From NCBI GenBank assembly GCA_963835885.1, contig CAWIHF010000017.1, forward strand, positions 558,001 to 622,000: DNA of 64,000 nucleotides, read 5' to 3'. The DNA comes from Roseiarcus sp963835885. Lineage in GTDB: Bacteria > Pseudomonadota > Alphaproteobacteria > Rhizobiales > Beijerinckiaceae. The notes beneath the pieces were generated by a model. It saw nothing but the letters and a program-made list of their open reading frames with translations. It was not told the DNA's origin and searched no databases. Positions 55,276 to 64,000 of the stretch are shown one piece after another. Made by a program: the position numbers and the translations under genes. Each line of letters begins with the position of its first letter. The stretch's first letter is position 1.

Positions 55276-57780
55276 TTACAGCGCCGCCGCCGGATCGGCC
55301 CGGTTCACCGCCACTCGCATCTGGGCGATCTCATCGATCTTGACGCGCACGTCGCGGTTGTCACGCATGAAACGGTCGAAATCGATCTTGCGCAGCACGA
55401 GCAGCCGGCAGTAGGTCAAGGCTCTGACGTCGGCCTGGCGCGGTTCGCCGGTGAGCAAGGACAATTCGCCGAAGACGTCGCCGGTGCCAAGCGGAATGCG
55501 GCGCGCCGGAAAAGCCACCTCGGCCGCGCCCGAGGCGATGAAAAACATCGCGTCTCCGCGCCCGCCTTTGCGCACGATGAGCTCTTCAGGCACGGTGAAC
55601 CGGGGCCTCAGCAGCTTCCTCACGCTTTCCAAGTGCCGGCCGTCGAGGCCCTTGAACAGCTCGAGACGCGTGATGAGGTCGCGCGTATCGAGGCCGATGT
55701 CGAAGCGGGGCGGAGCTTCGGCGCTCTCGACATGCTCGACGCTGTTGACGAGATCCCGATAGACTTCCGCCGGGATCAGGCCCCCTTCGAACAGAGCCTG
55801 GTATTGGCCCATCTCGCGGCGCAACGCCGCTTGACGCAGGAACCTCGCTTCGAGCGCCGCGGCATAGTCGACATATTGGCGGCGTAGCGCGTCGAGCGCC
55901 GACTTGGTTCTTTCCAAGCGCGCCTCGAGCATGCGATCGATCAGCGCAACGGCCTTCTCCCCGAAGATCACCCGCGATCGCTTGGGGGCGCCCACCGACA
56001 GGTCCTGGATGATGAGGCGCGTCACCAGCAAGGTCTCGAAGCGGTCGCCGAGACGCTCCGCGAGGAAATGGCGGATCCTGAGGCGGCGATAGAAGAAATA
56101 GGCGGTCCGGAAGGACAGCGGGAAGGCGAGCGCCGCATCGGCGGCGCGCTTGTAGCCGAGCCGCCCGCCGCTCCTCGCGCCCTCGACGAGCGCTTCGGCG
56201 TTGCGCATCAGCGCCTGCAGCGCGGCCGGCGAAGCAGCGCGCCGCGCCAGCGTTTCCAGGACGAGCATCCGCTCCTGATTTCCGAGCGCGACCAGCGCCA
56301 CCGCCAAACGCGCGCGCTCGGTCAGCTCGCTTTCGCCGTCGGGATCGCGCGCCCGCTCCGCCTTCGTCCAGGCCTCGTAGGGGGCCAGCGCACGCTGCGC
56401 GGCGGAAGGATGGAGACCGTGCTCCGTCGCGGTCCGGGCGATCATCTCGCTCGTGTCGGCGTAGGACAGCTCCAACACCCTGTCCCGCAGCAACCGATCG
56501 GCCGGCGACAGGCGATCGAGCCCGAGCAGTCGGATCGCCGCCCGCAAGGTCGAGCCGTTGACGAGCAGGGTGAACATCACCAGGCCGGTCGCGAGCACCC
56601 CGACGAAGCGGCGCACTTCGAGGGGCAGCGCTGGATTTTCCGTAACCCCGAGCGCCAGCACCAAAGTCAGGGCGCCCCTCAGCCCGCCCCACGTGATCGC
56701 CAGCTTGTAATCGGTGCTGATCGGCTCGGTGAGCCTCGCGAGACTGAGCGTCGGGAGAAGGAGGAACAGGACCGCAAGCCTCGCTCCGAAGGCCGCGACG
56801 ATCAGCACGGCCAGAAGCGTCAGGTCGTGCCAGTGCATGTCGAACAGCAGCTTCGGGATCAGGATCGACGCCAGCAAAAACACCAGCGAATGCCCCCAGA
56901 AAGCGATCTGCTCCCAGAGATCGCCGAGGAACGTCCAGTTGTCCGGCCCGATGCGGGTCCGCCCGAAGGCGCTGACCGTCATGCCGGAGGTAAGAACGGC
57001 AACCACCCCAGAGACACCAAAGAGACGTTCGGCAACAATGAAGGCCAGATAGGCGAGCGCGACCGTCAACGTTCCCTCGGCGAGCCGGTCGTCGCGCACC
57101 CAGGGAACGACTTGCAGGAAGGCGCGGCCTGCGACAAGGCCCAGCAAGCCGCCGCCGATGAAGGAGCGGACGAACTCGATCGCGGCGGCGCCCAGGACGG
57201 GTTGACGTCCGGAGACGAGGATGCCGAGCAGGACGGTATAGAGCACGATCGCCGCGGCGTCGTTCAGAAGCGACTCGCCGGCGACGAGCCGCGTCAGGCG
57301 CGCCGGCGCTCCGACGTCGCGGAACAGGGCGATGACCGCGGCAGGGTCCGTCGTCGACACCACCGCGCCGAGCAGCAAGCAGACGACCAACGAGGTTCCG
57401 CCGATCGGCCAGAGGGCCAGCCCGACAATGAATGCGGTGACGAGGGTCGCGACGACAGCGAGCATCAGGATCGGCGCAGCGTCCTCGAGAATGCGCCGAA
57501 CATCGCTGGTGAACGCCGCCTCGAAGATCAGCAGCGGCAGGAAGACGTAGATGAAAGTCTCGGAACCGAGCGGCAGATCGGCGAATAATCTGACGACCTG
57601 GCCGAAACGGGGCGAAAGCTGGCTGTGCAACAGAACGGCCGAAGTTCCGCCGATCGCCGCGCCGATCACGGCGAGGAGGACGACCGGTGACAGTCTCAGC
57701 CGCTCCGCGATCGGCTGGCTGAGGGCCACGACGACCAGCAGACTCGCGAATACGGCCAGAACGACGACGATATCGAGCAT
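55276..57780 (-). CDS. CPA1-type sodium/proton antiporter with cyclic-nucleotide-binding domain
   Basis: 834 residues, intact. The N-terminal 430 residues form about twelve membrane spans of the NhaP/CPA1 type (VVSTTDPAAVIALFRDVGAP carries the ion-site Asp; LVAGESLLNDAAAIVLYTVL is the ND motif). A long helical cytoplasmic part follows. The last 140 residues are a cNMP-binding fold (VPEELIVRKGGRGDAMFFIA, LGTGDVFGELSLLTGEPRQA). Exports Na+ or K+ in exchange for protons, probably gated by cAMP or cGMP. Confidence 0.9.
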   Translation of the reverse strand: MLDIVVVLAVFASLLVVVALSQPIAERLRLSPVVLLAVIGAAIGGTSAVLLHSQLSPRFGQVVRLFADLPLGSETFIYVFLPLLIFEAAFTSDVRRILEDAAPILMLAVVATLVTAFIVGLALWPIGGTSLVVCLLLGAVVSTTDPAAVIALFRDVGAPARLTRLVAGESLLNDAAAIVLYTVLLGILVSGRQPVLGAAAIEFVRSFIGGGLLGLVAGRAFLQVVPWVRDDRLAEGTLTVALAYLAFIVAERLFGVSGVVAVLTSGMTVSAFGRTRIGPDNWTFLGDLWEQIAFWGHSLVFLLASILIPKLLFDMHWHDLTLLAVLIVAAFGARLAVLFLLLPTLSLARLTEPISTDYKLAITWGGLRGALTLVLALGVTENPALPLEVRRFVGVLATGLVMFTLLVNGSTLRAAIRLLGLDRLSPADRLLRDRVLELSYADTSEMIARTATEHGLHPSAAQRALAPYEAWTKAERARDPDGESELTERARLAVALVALGNQERMLVLETLARRAASPAALQALMRNAEALVEGARSGGRLGYKRAADAALAFPLSFRTAYFFYRRLRIRHFLAERLGDRFETLLVTRLIIQDLSVGAPKRSRVIFGEKAVALIDRMLEARLERTKSALDALRRQYVDYAAALEARFLRQAALRREMGQYQALFEGGLIPAEVYRDLVNSVEHVESAEAPPRFDIGLDTRDLITRLELFKGLDGRHLESVRKLLRPRFTVPEELIVRKGGRGDAMFFIASGAAEVAFPARRIPLGTGDVFGELSLLTGEPRQADVRALTYCRLLVLRKIDFDRFMRDNRDVRVKIDEIAQMRVAVNRADPAAAL

Positions 57781-57933
57781 GTGTCACCGTCCGCCTGCGC
57801 CACGCGCCGGGGCGCCAAGCCCCCCCGGCGGCATTTTCGGGTTTGCGAATTTTGCTTGTCAACCGTGGCGGGCGATATCGGCGGCGCGCCGCCTGCCGCG
57901 CTCGCTCTTGATGGCCCCGCCCCGGCGAGGCGA

Positions 57934-59667
57934 TCACCCTTCGGGAAAATCCTCGATCCGGAATTCGCGCGCCGCCCGCTCGCCGGCGTCAGCCAGCGCC
58001 TGCTCGCGGCCGCGCAGTTCGACCCGGCGGATCTTGCCCGAGGCGGTCTTGGGCAGCTCGGCGAATTCGATGCGACGCACCCGCTTGTACGGCGAGAGCC
58101 GCCTGCGCACGTGATCGAAGATCGAGGCGGCCGTCGCCGCATTCGGCTCGAAGCCGGCCGCCAGGACGAGATAGGCTTTCGCCGTCGCGTAGCGCATCGG
58201 ATCGGGAGCGGGCACGACGGCGGCCTCCGCCACCGCCTCGTGCTCGATGAGCGCGCTCTCCAGCTCGAAGGGGCTCAGGCGGTAGTCGCTCGACTTGAAC
58301 ACGTCGTCGGCGCGGCCGATGTAGGTGATGTAGCCTTCCGCGTCACGCGAGGCGACGTCGCCGGTGCGGTAATAGGCGCCGTCGATCGGCGCCAGCTCGC
58401 CCGCCTCGATCTGGTAGCCGCGCATGAGGCCGGCGGGGCGCGGCCGCAGTGAAATGGCGATCTCGCCCTGGTCGCTTTCGAGCCCGTCGGCGTCGAGGAG
58501 CGCGATGCGGTAGCCCGGCAGCGCCCGGCCCATCGAACCCGCTATGACCTTCTGACCCGGCGAATTGCTGACCATCATCGTCGTCTCGGTCTGCCCGTAG
58601 GAATTGCGGATGGTCAGGCCCCAGGCGCGCCTCACCTGGTCGATGACCTCCGGATTCAAGGGCTCGCCGGCCGAGTTGATTTCCCGCAGCTTCACCGCCC
58701 ACTCGCGCAGGTCCTGCTGGATCAACATCCGCCAGACGGTCGGCGGCGCACAAAACACGGTCACTTGATGCTCGACCAGGATGTCGAGCGTCGCGCGCGG
58801 CTCGAACCGCCCGGCGAGCGCGACGATCGTCGCGCCCGCATTCCAGGGTGCGAAGACGCTCGACCAGGCGTGTTTCGCCCAGCCGGGGGAGGAGATGTTG
58901 AGATGGACATCGCCCGGCTTGAGGCCGAGCCCGTACATGGTCGAAAGGTGGCCGATCGGGTAGCTCGCATGGCTGTGCACCACGAGCTTCGGCCGCGCCG
59001 TCGTGCCTGAAGTAAAATAGAGCAGCATCGGATCGTCGGCTCGAGTTGGCCCGTCCGGGTGGAAATGGGCATTGGGGCTCAAAAGCGAGGCGAACGACCG
59101 CCAGCCGTCCGGCGTCTCGCCGACCGCGACGCGCTCGACCCCTCGATCCGTCCCGGCGAACTTCTCGGCGTCCGCGCCGTCGGCGACAAGAAACTTCGCC
59201 TTGCCGCGCTCGAACCGGTCGGCGATGTCGGTCGGCCCGAGCTGAGGCATCGCCGGGATCAGCACCAGGCCGAGCTTCATCGCGGCGAGCATCGTCACCC
59301 ACAGCTCCGGGGTGTTGCCGAGCATCATCAGGAGCCGGTCGCCGCGCTGCGCGCCGATCGAGCGCAGGCCGTTGGCGAGCCGGGTGGACTCCTTGGAGAG
59401 CTCGACGAAGGTGCGCGCCTCGACGGATTTGCCGAGCACTTTCAGCGCCGTCTTCGCGCCGTGGTCGCCCGCCGCGAGCTCGGCGTCGAACCAGTCGAGC
59501 GCCCAGTTGAACCGCTCCGGCCGGGGCCAGGCGAAGGTGGTCTTGGCGGCGACGTAACGGTCGCGGAGCTCGAGAAGGAGGTCGCGCGCCTCGCGGAACG
59601 TGGGCGGCTCGGGGCCGCCCGATTCCGGAGGGTGAATGGAGGACATCGGATGGAAGACAGAGGACAT
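57934..59667 (-). CDS. AMP-dependent acyl-CoA synthetase (medium-chain type)
   Basis: About 577 residues. Activates a carboxylic acid to its CoA thioester via the acyl-AMP. Motifs in order: LLYFTSGTTARPKLVVHSHA (P-loop), SSPGWAKHAWSSVFAPWNAG, RNSYGQTETTMMV, AYYRTGDVASRDAEGYITYI and the catalytic-Lys end LPKTASGKIRRVEL. The pattern resembles ACSM/medium-chain and benzoate-like ligases; the true substrate is unknown. Starts at 59685 (GTG) or 59667 (ATG) are both open; neither has a clear ribosome site. Confidence 0.86.
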   Translation of the reverse strand: MSSVFHPMSSIHPPESGGPEPPTFREARDLLLELRDRYVAAKTTFAWPRPERFNWALDWFDAELAAGDHGAKTALKVLGKSVEARTFVELSKESTRLANGLRSIGAQRGDRLLMMLGNTPELWVTMLAAMKLGLVLIPAMPQLGPTDIADRFERGKAKFLVADGADAEKFAGTDRGVERVAVGETPDGWRSFASLLSPNAHFHPDGPTRADDPMLLYFTSGTTARPKLVVHSHASYPIGHLSTMYGLGLKPGDVHLNISSPGWAKHAWSSVFAPWNAGATIVALAGRFEPRATLDILVEHQVTVFCAPPTVWRMLIQQDLREWAVKLREINSAGEPLNPEVIDQVRRAWGLTIRNSYGQTETTMMVSNSPGQKVIAGSMGRALPGYRIALLDADGLESDQGEIAISLRPRPAGLMRGYQIEAGELAPIDGAYYRTGDVASRDAEGYITYIGRADDVFKSSDYRLSPFELESALIEHEAVAEAAVVPAPDPMRYATAKAYLVLAAGFEPNAATAASIFDHVRRRLSPYKRVRRIEFAELPKTASGKIRRVELRGREQALADAGERAAREFRIEDFPEG

Positions 59668-59854
59668 GACGGCGAATCCGAACACTGGCGGAATGACCTT
59701 AGCCCAACTTTATGGCACGGATCACGCAGAAGCGAGTTAAGTCGGCGTCCGTTTCTTCCTCCGTTGGCGCTAGAACAGGGTGCGACCCTGCGCCTTGTTC
59801 CCGTCACGGGACTCCCCCGCCGCCGTCGACCTTGGCCGGTTACCCGGAGGGCGT

Positions 59855-61258
59855 TCACCCTCGCCGTTTTTTCGGCGCAAAGGGGTTCTCCCGGCCCGAA
59901 CGCATCGAGAGGCGGATCGGCACGCCGATGAGGCCGAAGGTCTCGCGCAGGCCGTTGACGAGGTAGCGCTTGTAGCTCTCCGGTATGCTTTCCACCGAAT
60001 TGCCGAACAGCACGAAGAAGGGCGGCCTCGCCTTCGGCTGGGTGATGTAGCGGATCTTGATCCGCCGCCCGGAGATCGCCGGCGGCGGCGTCGCGTCGAT
60101 CACCGGGGCGAGCCATCGGTTGAGCCGGCCGGTCGAGATCCGCTTGTTCCACACTTCATGGGTCGCGACCACCGCCTCGATGAGCTTGTCGACATGCGCG
60201 CCGGTGAGGCCTGACAACGGGACCACCCGCGTTCCCCTGAGTTGCGGCAGGAGCCGGTCGGCCTCGGCGCGCAGTTCGCGCGCCTTGTCCGACTTGTTGT
60301 CGATCAGGTCCCATTTGTTGAGCCCGATGACCAGCGCCCTGCCCTCGCGCTCGACGAGGTCGGCCAGCGTCAGATCCTGCTTCTCGAACGGAATCGTCGC
60401 GTCGAGCAGCAGCACGACGACCTCGGCGAAGCGCACCGCCCGCAGGGCGTCCGCGACGGCGAGCTTCTCCACCTTCTCGATCACCCGGGAACGCCGCCTC
60501 AAGCCGGCGGTGTCGAACAGCTTCAGCCTCCGCCCCTGCCATTCCGTCTCGAGCCCGATGCTGTCGCGCGTAATGCCGGGTTCGGGGCCGGTGAGCAGCC
60601 GGTCTTCGCCGAGGATGCGGTTGAGCAAGGTCGACTTGCCGGCGTTCGGACGGCCGAGCACCGCGATGCGCAAAGGTTTCCCGACATCGAGTTCGCTGCC
60701 GTCCTCCTCCTCGCCGAGAACGAGCAGATCGGCCTCGTCCTCTTCGTCGGGATCGAGGCGCGCGGCGGCGGGGAGAATCTCGACCAGCGCGTCGTAGAGT
60801 TCGCCGAGGCCCTCGCCGTGCTCGGCGGAGAAAGCGATCGGGTCGCCAAGACCGAGGCCGAAAACTTCGTAAGCGCCGTCGCGCCCCGCCCGTCCCTCGG
60901 CCTTATTGGCGATGACGACGATCGGCTTTCCGGCCCTCCGGAGGGCGGCGGCGAAATGGCGGTCCGCGGCGGTGATCCCGGCGCGCGAGTCGACGACGAA
61001 CAGGATTGCGTCGCAGTCGAGAAGCGCCGTTTCCGTCTGCGCGCGCATCCGGCCGACGAGCGTCTCCGGGTCGCCCTCCTCGAGCCCGGCCGTGTCCACC
61101 ACAGTGAAGGCGAGGTCGGAGATTTTGGCGTCGCCCTCGCGCCGGTCTCGGGTTACCCCCGGCTGGTCGTCGACGAGGGCGAGCTTCTTTCCGACCAGCC
61201 GGTTGAACAGGGTCGACTTGCCGACGTTCGGCCGGCCGACGATCGCGACTTTGCTCAT
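59855..61258 (-). CDS. der: Ribosome-assembly GTPase Der (EngA)
   Basis: 467 residues with two tandem G domains: G1 motifs VGRPNVGKSTLFNRLVG and LGRPNAGKSTLLNRILG, G3 motifs DTAGLEEG and DTAGLRRR, G4 NKAE and NKWDL. The C-terminal KH-like domain (IRYITQPKARPPFFVLFGN) binds rRNA. Needed for 50S maturation. It precedes the YfgM-like gene's end by 160 bases in the usual alphaproteobacterial order. Confidence 0.96.
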   Translation of the reverse strand: MSKVAIVGRPNVGKSTLFNRLVGKKLALVDDQPGVTRDRREGDAKISDLAFTVVDTAGLEEGDPETLVGRMRAQTETALLDCDAILFVVDSRAGITAADRHFAAALRRAGKPIVVIANKAEGRAGRDGAYEVFGLGLGDPIAFSAEHGEGLGELYDALVEILPAAARLDPDEEDEADLLVLGEEEDGSELDVGKPLRIAVLGRPNAGKSTLLNRILGEDRLLTGPEPGITRDSIGLETEWQGRRLKLFDTAGLRRRSRVIEKVEKLAVADALRAVRFAEVVVLLLDATIPFEKQDLTLADLVEREGRALVIGLNKWDLIDNKSDKARELRAEADRLLPQLRGTRVVPLSGLTGAHVDKLIEAVVATHEVWNKRISTGRLNRWLAPVIDATPPPAISGRRIKIRYITQPKARPPFFVLFGNSVESIPESYKRYLVNGLRETFGLIGVPIRLSMRSGRENPFAPKKRRG

Positions 61259-61419
61259 GAGCTGTCGGCGCTGTGTGGGCTGCCTCGCTCGCGCCCTTCG
61301 ACACGCGATGCTTCGCCTCTCTCCTTAGGGATAAGGTAAGTGTTTGCGACTGCGGTCGTAACCCTCGTCCTGCAGAGCCGCCGAAGGCGGCGTCTCGAAG
61401 GACGGTCCAGGAAGCCGTA

Positions 61420-62082
61420 TCACTTCGGCGAGGCGCGGTTCGAGGCGACCAGACCGAGCCAGCGCTCGGCCAGTCGCCGCTCGGTCGGGGAGGCTTCGAG
61501 GTCGCCGAGCACGAGGTCGAGCTGCTTCGCGGCTTCGTCGTATTCGCCGCGAGAGAGCGCCTGCGCGCCGAGCGTCAGGCGCGCCATCCGCCGGAACGGC
61601 CCTTCGCCGCCGGCAATCGAGGTCAGCGCCGCCGCGCCCGCCTGCTCATCGTTCGGCTGATCGAGCCGCAGCAACGCCGCGCGCAGCCGCGCCGCGTCGC
61701 GGAGGAGGGGATCGACCGAGGCGTCGCCGGCGATCGCGTCGAAGGCGGCGATCGCGCCCGGCGGGTCGGAGGCCGCCTTGTCGCCTGCTTCCGTCATCTG
61801 GGCGAGGACTCGGAAGCCTCCCGGCGCGTCCGCCCCGAGCTTGGCGAGGGTTGCGTTCGCCTCATTGAGCTTGCCGGCCTCGACGGCCGCGATCGCCGCC
61901 TGGAACCGGTCGCCGGCCGCCTGCTCGGCCTTGTTCTTCTCATACTGCCAGTAGCGAAAGCCGGCCGCAGCGAGCACGATCAGGACGGCTGCGCCCAGGA
62001 TCAGGTTCTGATACTTTTTCCAGAATTCCGCCGCCTTGTCGCGCCGGACTTCCTCGTCAACTTCCTGAAAGATGTCTGCCAT
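61420..62082 (-). CDS. TPR-like membrane protein, YfgM family
   Basis: 220 residues from ATG 62082 (a longer reading to 62232 adds an Arg/Pro-rich, non-conserved start). MADIFQEVDEEVRRDKAAEF W-type N-terminus, one membrane span (NLILGAAVLIVLAAAGFRYW), then a helical repeat region (KLNEANATLAKLGADAPGGF). This is the YfgM type found next to der; in E. coli it contacts SecYEG and PpiD as a chaperone partner. ppiD lies elsewhere in this window at 31 kb. Confidence 0.85.
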   Translation of the reverse strand: MADIFQEVDEEVRRDKAAEFWKKYQNLILGAAVLIVLAAAGFRYWQYEKNKAEQAAGDRFQAAIAAVEAGKLNEANATLAKLGADAPGGFRVLAQMTEAGDKAASDPPGAIAAFDAIAGDASVDPLLRDAARLRAALLRLDQPNDEQAGAAALTSIAGGEGPFRRMARLTLGAQALSRGEYDEAAKQLDLVLGDLEASPTERRLAERWLGLVASNRASPK

Positions 62083-62353
62083 TTCGGTTCGATTTGGGGT
62101 GCGCTCGACCGCGTTTCGCGGGAGCTTAGGGGCATTTGCCGGTCGCACTAACATAAGGGGGCGGGGAAAGCGAGCGGCGAGCGGTTCGCGGGCCGGTCGA
62201 CGGGTACCGACCAGCGTGACGATCGACGTCACCGCACAGCGTGCTTTCGACTTTCAACGAGCCCGGCCGGAAAACTGATGTTCGCAGAGGTTGCGGCGGC
62301 GCCGTCTCCCACGGACGTGTTCGGCTCAGTCGCCAAGTCTCGCCGATGCCGGT

Positions 62354-62370
62354 TTTAGAACGTTTCTAAA
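62354..62370. promoter_or_regulatory. Perfect iron-control (Irr-type) palindrome before the iron ABC operon
   Basis: TTTAGAA-CGT-TTCTAAA is an exact 7-3-7 inverted repeat, the same form as the ICE/Irr box of alphaproteobacteria. An imperfect second copy (TTGAATCAATTCTAAA) follows directly, to about 62386. It lies about 115 bases before the binding-protein start. Iron-dependent control by Irr is inferred. Confidence 0.75.
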
Positions 62371-62483
62371 TTGAATCAATTCTAAACTGGATGCCCTGTT
62401 CTTGCGCGGCCGCTGCGCCATTGTTATCGAACGATAGATCCTCGGCCAGAAGCCTTGATCCTGCCGGCCGCACAGGAACTCCA

Positions 62484-63494
62484 ATGTCCAGTTTCCGCGT
62501 ACTCCGTCTCGTCCTGCCTGCCGTTTTATGCTTCGGGATGGCTTCACCCGGCACGCTTGCAGCGTCGCTGACGCTTTATTCAGCACAGCATGAGCAGACG
62601 GTGGACTTGCTGACCAAAGCCTTCACCAAGGAAACGGGGATCGAGGTCAAGGTTCACAACGGGGAGGCCCCGGAGCTGGCCAGCCAGATTGTGAGGGAAG
62701 GAGCGTCGTCGCCGGCCGACGTTTTCTTCACCGAGAACTCGCCGGAGCTCGAATTGCTGTCGGAGAAGGGGCTGCTGGCGAAAGTCGCTCCAGCGACGCT
62801 CGCCAGCGTTCCTGCCCAGGATAGCAGCCCGGCCGGCGATTGGGTCGGTGTTCTGGCGCGCGAAAACGTCCTGGTCTTCAACAAAGACATGATTCAAGAG
62901 GCTTCGTTGCCCGCGTCCTTGTTCGATCTCGCGAAGCCGGAATGGAAGGGAAAGATCGCGATCGCCCCGACCGACGCCGATTTCCTGCCGCTGGTCGGCG
63001 CGGTCATCGCCTTGAAGGGACGCGCCGCCGCGCTCGAATGGCTGAAGGGGCTACACGACAACGCCATGCTCTTCGATGACGACGAGGGCGTCGTCGCCGC
63101 GGTCGATCGGGGCGCAGCCGCAACGGGGATCATCAACAGCTATTATTGGGCGCGGCTTCGCATGGAGAAAGGCGCCGACAAGATGCAAAGCGCCATTCAC
63201 CATTTTGCCGGGGGCGATGTCGGCGGATTGATGAATGTCTCCGGAGCCGCCGTACTGAAGAGTTCCCACAACCAGGCGGCTGGACAGAAGTTCCTGGCGT
63301 TCCTAGTCAGCAAGCCCGCCCAGGAGATGATTTCGAAGCTGGATATCACCTTCGAATATCCGCTCGCCGCCGGCGTTGCCGCAAACCCGATTTTGAAGCC
63401 GAAGGGGGAACTGCAGCCTCCGTCCTTGACGATCAAGCAAATCGGCGACGACCGCGAAGCCGCCGGGCTCTTGCGGGAGGCAGGCTTGATCTGA
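62484..63494 (+). CDS. Iron(III) ABC transporter substrate-binding protein
   Basis: 336 residues with a signal peptide (VLRLVLPAVLCFGMASPGTL, cleavage near LAA-SLT). LYSAQHEQTVDLLTKAFTKE and IEVKVHNGEAPELASQIVRE with DVFFTENSPELELLSEKGLL are typical of FbpA/AfuA-type Fe3+ receptors; NSYYWARLRMEKG holds the Tyr pair that binds iron. Stop overlaps the permease start (TGATG). Starts at ATG 62484. Confidence 0.9.
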   Translation: MSSFRVLRLVLPAVLCFGMASPGTLAASLTLYSAQHEQTVDLLTKAFTKETGIEVKVHNGEAPELASQIVREGASSPADVFFTENSPELELLSEKGLLAKVAPATLASVPAQDSSPAGDWVGVLARENVLVFNKDMIQEASLPASLFDLAKPEWKGKIAIAPTDADFLPLVGAVIALKGRAAALEWLKGLHDNAMLFDDDEGVVAAVDRGAAATGIINSYYWARLRMEKGADKMQSAIHHFAGGDVGGLMNVSGAAVLKSSHNQAAGQKFLAFLVSKPAQEMISKLDITFEYPLAAGVAANPILKPKGELQPPSLTIKQIGDDREAAGLLREAGLI

Positions 63495-64000
63495 TGTCGC
63501 AAATCGCCGGCATCAATGTCGCTCAGGGCAATTCGGGTCTTGGCGCGCATTCGACGGCCAATCGAAGCGGGCGCGCCCCGGTTCCCTTGATCGGCGCAGC
63601 CGTACTCGCGGCCGCGCTCGTTCTGCTGCCGATCCTCGTCACAATCGTTCAAGCCGCCGGCTTGAACGTGAAGGATGCGATCGACTTGCTTGTGCGCCCG
63701 CTCGTTGGCCGACTGCTCGTCAACACGGTCGGTCTGGTCGTCGCCGCCTCGTTCACTTGCGCCGTCATCGGGACGGCGACGGCGTGGCTGGTCGAGCGGA
63801 CCGACCTCCCCGGCCGGAAAGTCTGGGCTGTGCTCGCCGCCGCTCCTTTGGCGGTTCCGCCGTTCATCTCGAGCTATGCCTGGGTTTCGCTCAGCAATGA
63901 GCTGCAGGACTTCGCCGGAGCGCTGCTGGTGGTCACCTGCGCGTATTATCCGCTTGTCTATCTGCCCGTGGCCGCGGCGTTGCGCGGCCTTGATCCGGCG
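63494..64000 (+). CDS. Iron(III) ABC transporter permease (partial, runs off the window)
   Basis: 169 codons visible. A hydrophobic start (VPLIGAAVLAAALVLLPILV) then LLVNTVGLVVAASFTCAVIG, AWLVERTDLPGRKVWAVLAA, PLAVPPFISSYAWVSL and YYPLVYLPVAAALRGLDPA match FbpB/AfuB-type permeases with the EAA-like loop near the end. Coupled to the binding-protein gene by a one-base overlap. Confidence 0.9.
   Translation, partial: MSQIAGINVAQGNSGLGAHSTANRSGRAPVPLIGAAVLAAALVLLPILVTIVQAAGLNVKDAIDLLVRPLVGRLLVNTVGLVVAASFTCAVIGTATAWLVERTDLPGRKVWAVLAAAPLAVPPFISSYAWVSLSNELQDFAGALLVVTCAYYPLVYLPVAAALRGLDPA

Noticed and set aside
56068..57588. Plus-strand open frame opposite the antiporter
   Set aside because: Gln/Arg/Asp-rich shadow typical of membrane genes read backwards.

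Overview
This is 64 kb of a high-GC alphaproteobacterial chromosome, most likely from the order Hyphomicrobiales (Rhizobiales). A Methylocystaceae/Beijerinckiaceae-like organism would fit, but the sequence does not fix the family. Support comes from the gene order secG-tpiA-ppiD-trpE, an AapJ-like amino-acid binding protein, class III cyclases, and a perfect iron-control (Irr-type) palindrome before an iron ABC transporter. No rRNA, tRNA or CRISPR array was found.

Layout: 1-5.95 kb is a minus-strand glycogen operon, glgP-glgB-glgC. 6.1-6.7 kb holds a membrane-anchored coiled-coil protein. 7.0-11.1 kb is an aa3-type cytochrome oxidase operon (ctaC-ctaD-ctaG-ctaE), followed by a hotdog thioesterase, an MscS channel and a small SpoIIAA-like protein. 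13.2-21.84 kb is a decayed phage-derived island. It holds a ParB-like protein, DUF5681, two exported proteins of unknown function, a broken large terminase, an AT-rich ParA ATPase, a dead GIY-YIG gene, a gp19-like tail-tube gene and a second, degenerate DUF5681-terminase copy that abuts rpsI. 21.8-34.4 kb is core genome: rpsI-rplM, a PaaI thioesterase, a five-PAS hybrid kinase, an amidase, pncC, ratA, secG, tpiA, ppiD and trpE. 35.4-39.2 kb is one very large helicase-nuclease gene alone behind about 1 kb without genes. 39.3-51.9 kb is mixed metabolism and signalling: two cyclases, an amidohydrolase, a LysM protein, HicBA- and HigBA-like modules, a PLP lyase, a nucleoside hydrolase and a YyaL-type protein. 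52.3-55.3 kb is a small mobile-looking patch: an AT-rich membrane protein, a serine recombinase, HigBA, ParDE and a recombinase remnant. 55.3-64 kb holds an antiporter with a cyclic-nucleotide-binding domain, an acyl-CoA ligase, der, a YfgM-like protein and an iron transporter that runs off the end.

A striking property is that many otherwise well-conserved genes (glgP, ctaG, ctaE, mscS, ppiD, trpE and others) are broken by single-base shifts. Nearly all are +1, and often one extra C in front of a G restores the conserved frame. Genes elsewhere up to 3.3 kb long have none. Insertion-type sequence error is the likeliest cause, and I annotate the restored genes.

The best candidates for undescribed biology are the RecD-like helicase-nuclease at 35.4-39.2 kb, the exported-protein cargo inserted between DUF5681 and the terminase (an 'empty' version of the same locus survives at 21.2-21.8 kb), and the AT-rich ParA/tail-tube and recombinase/membrane-protein patches.
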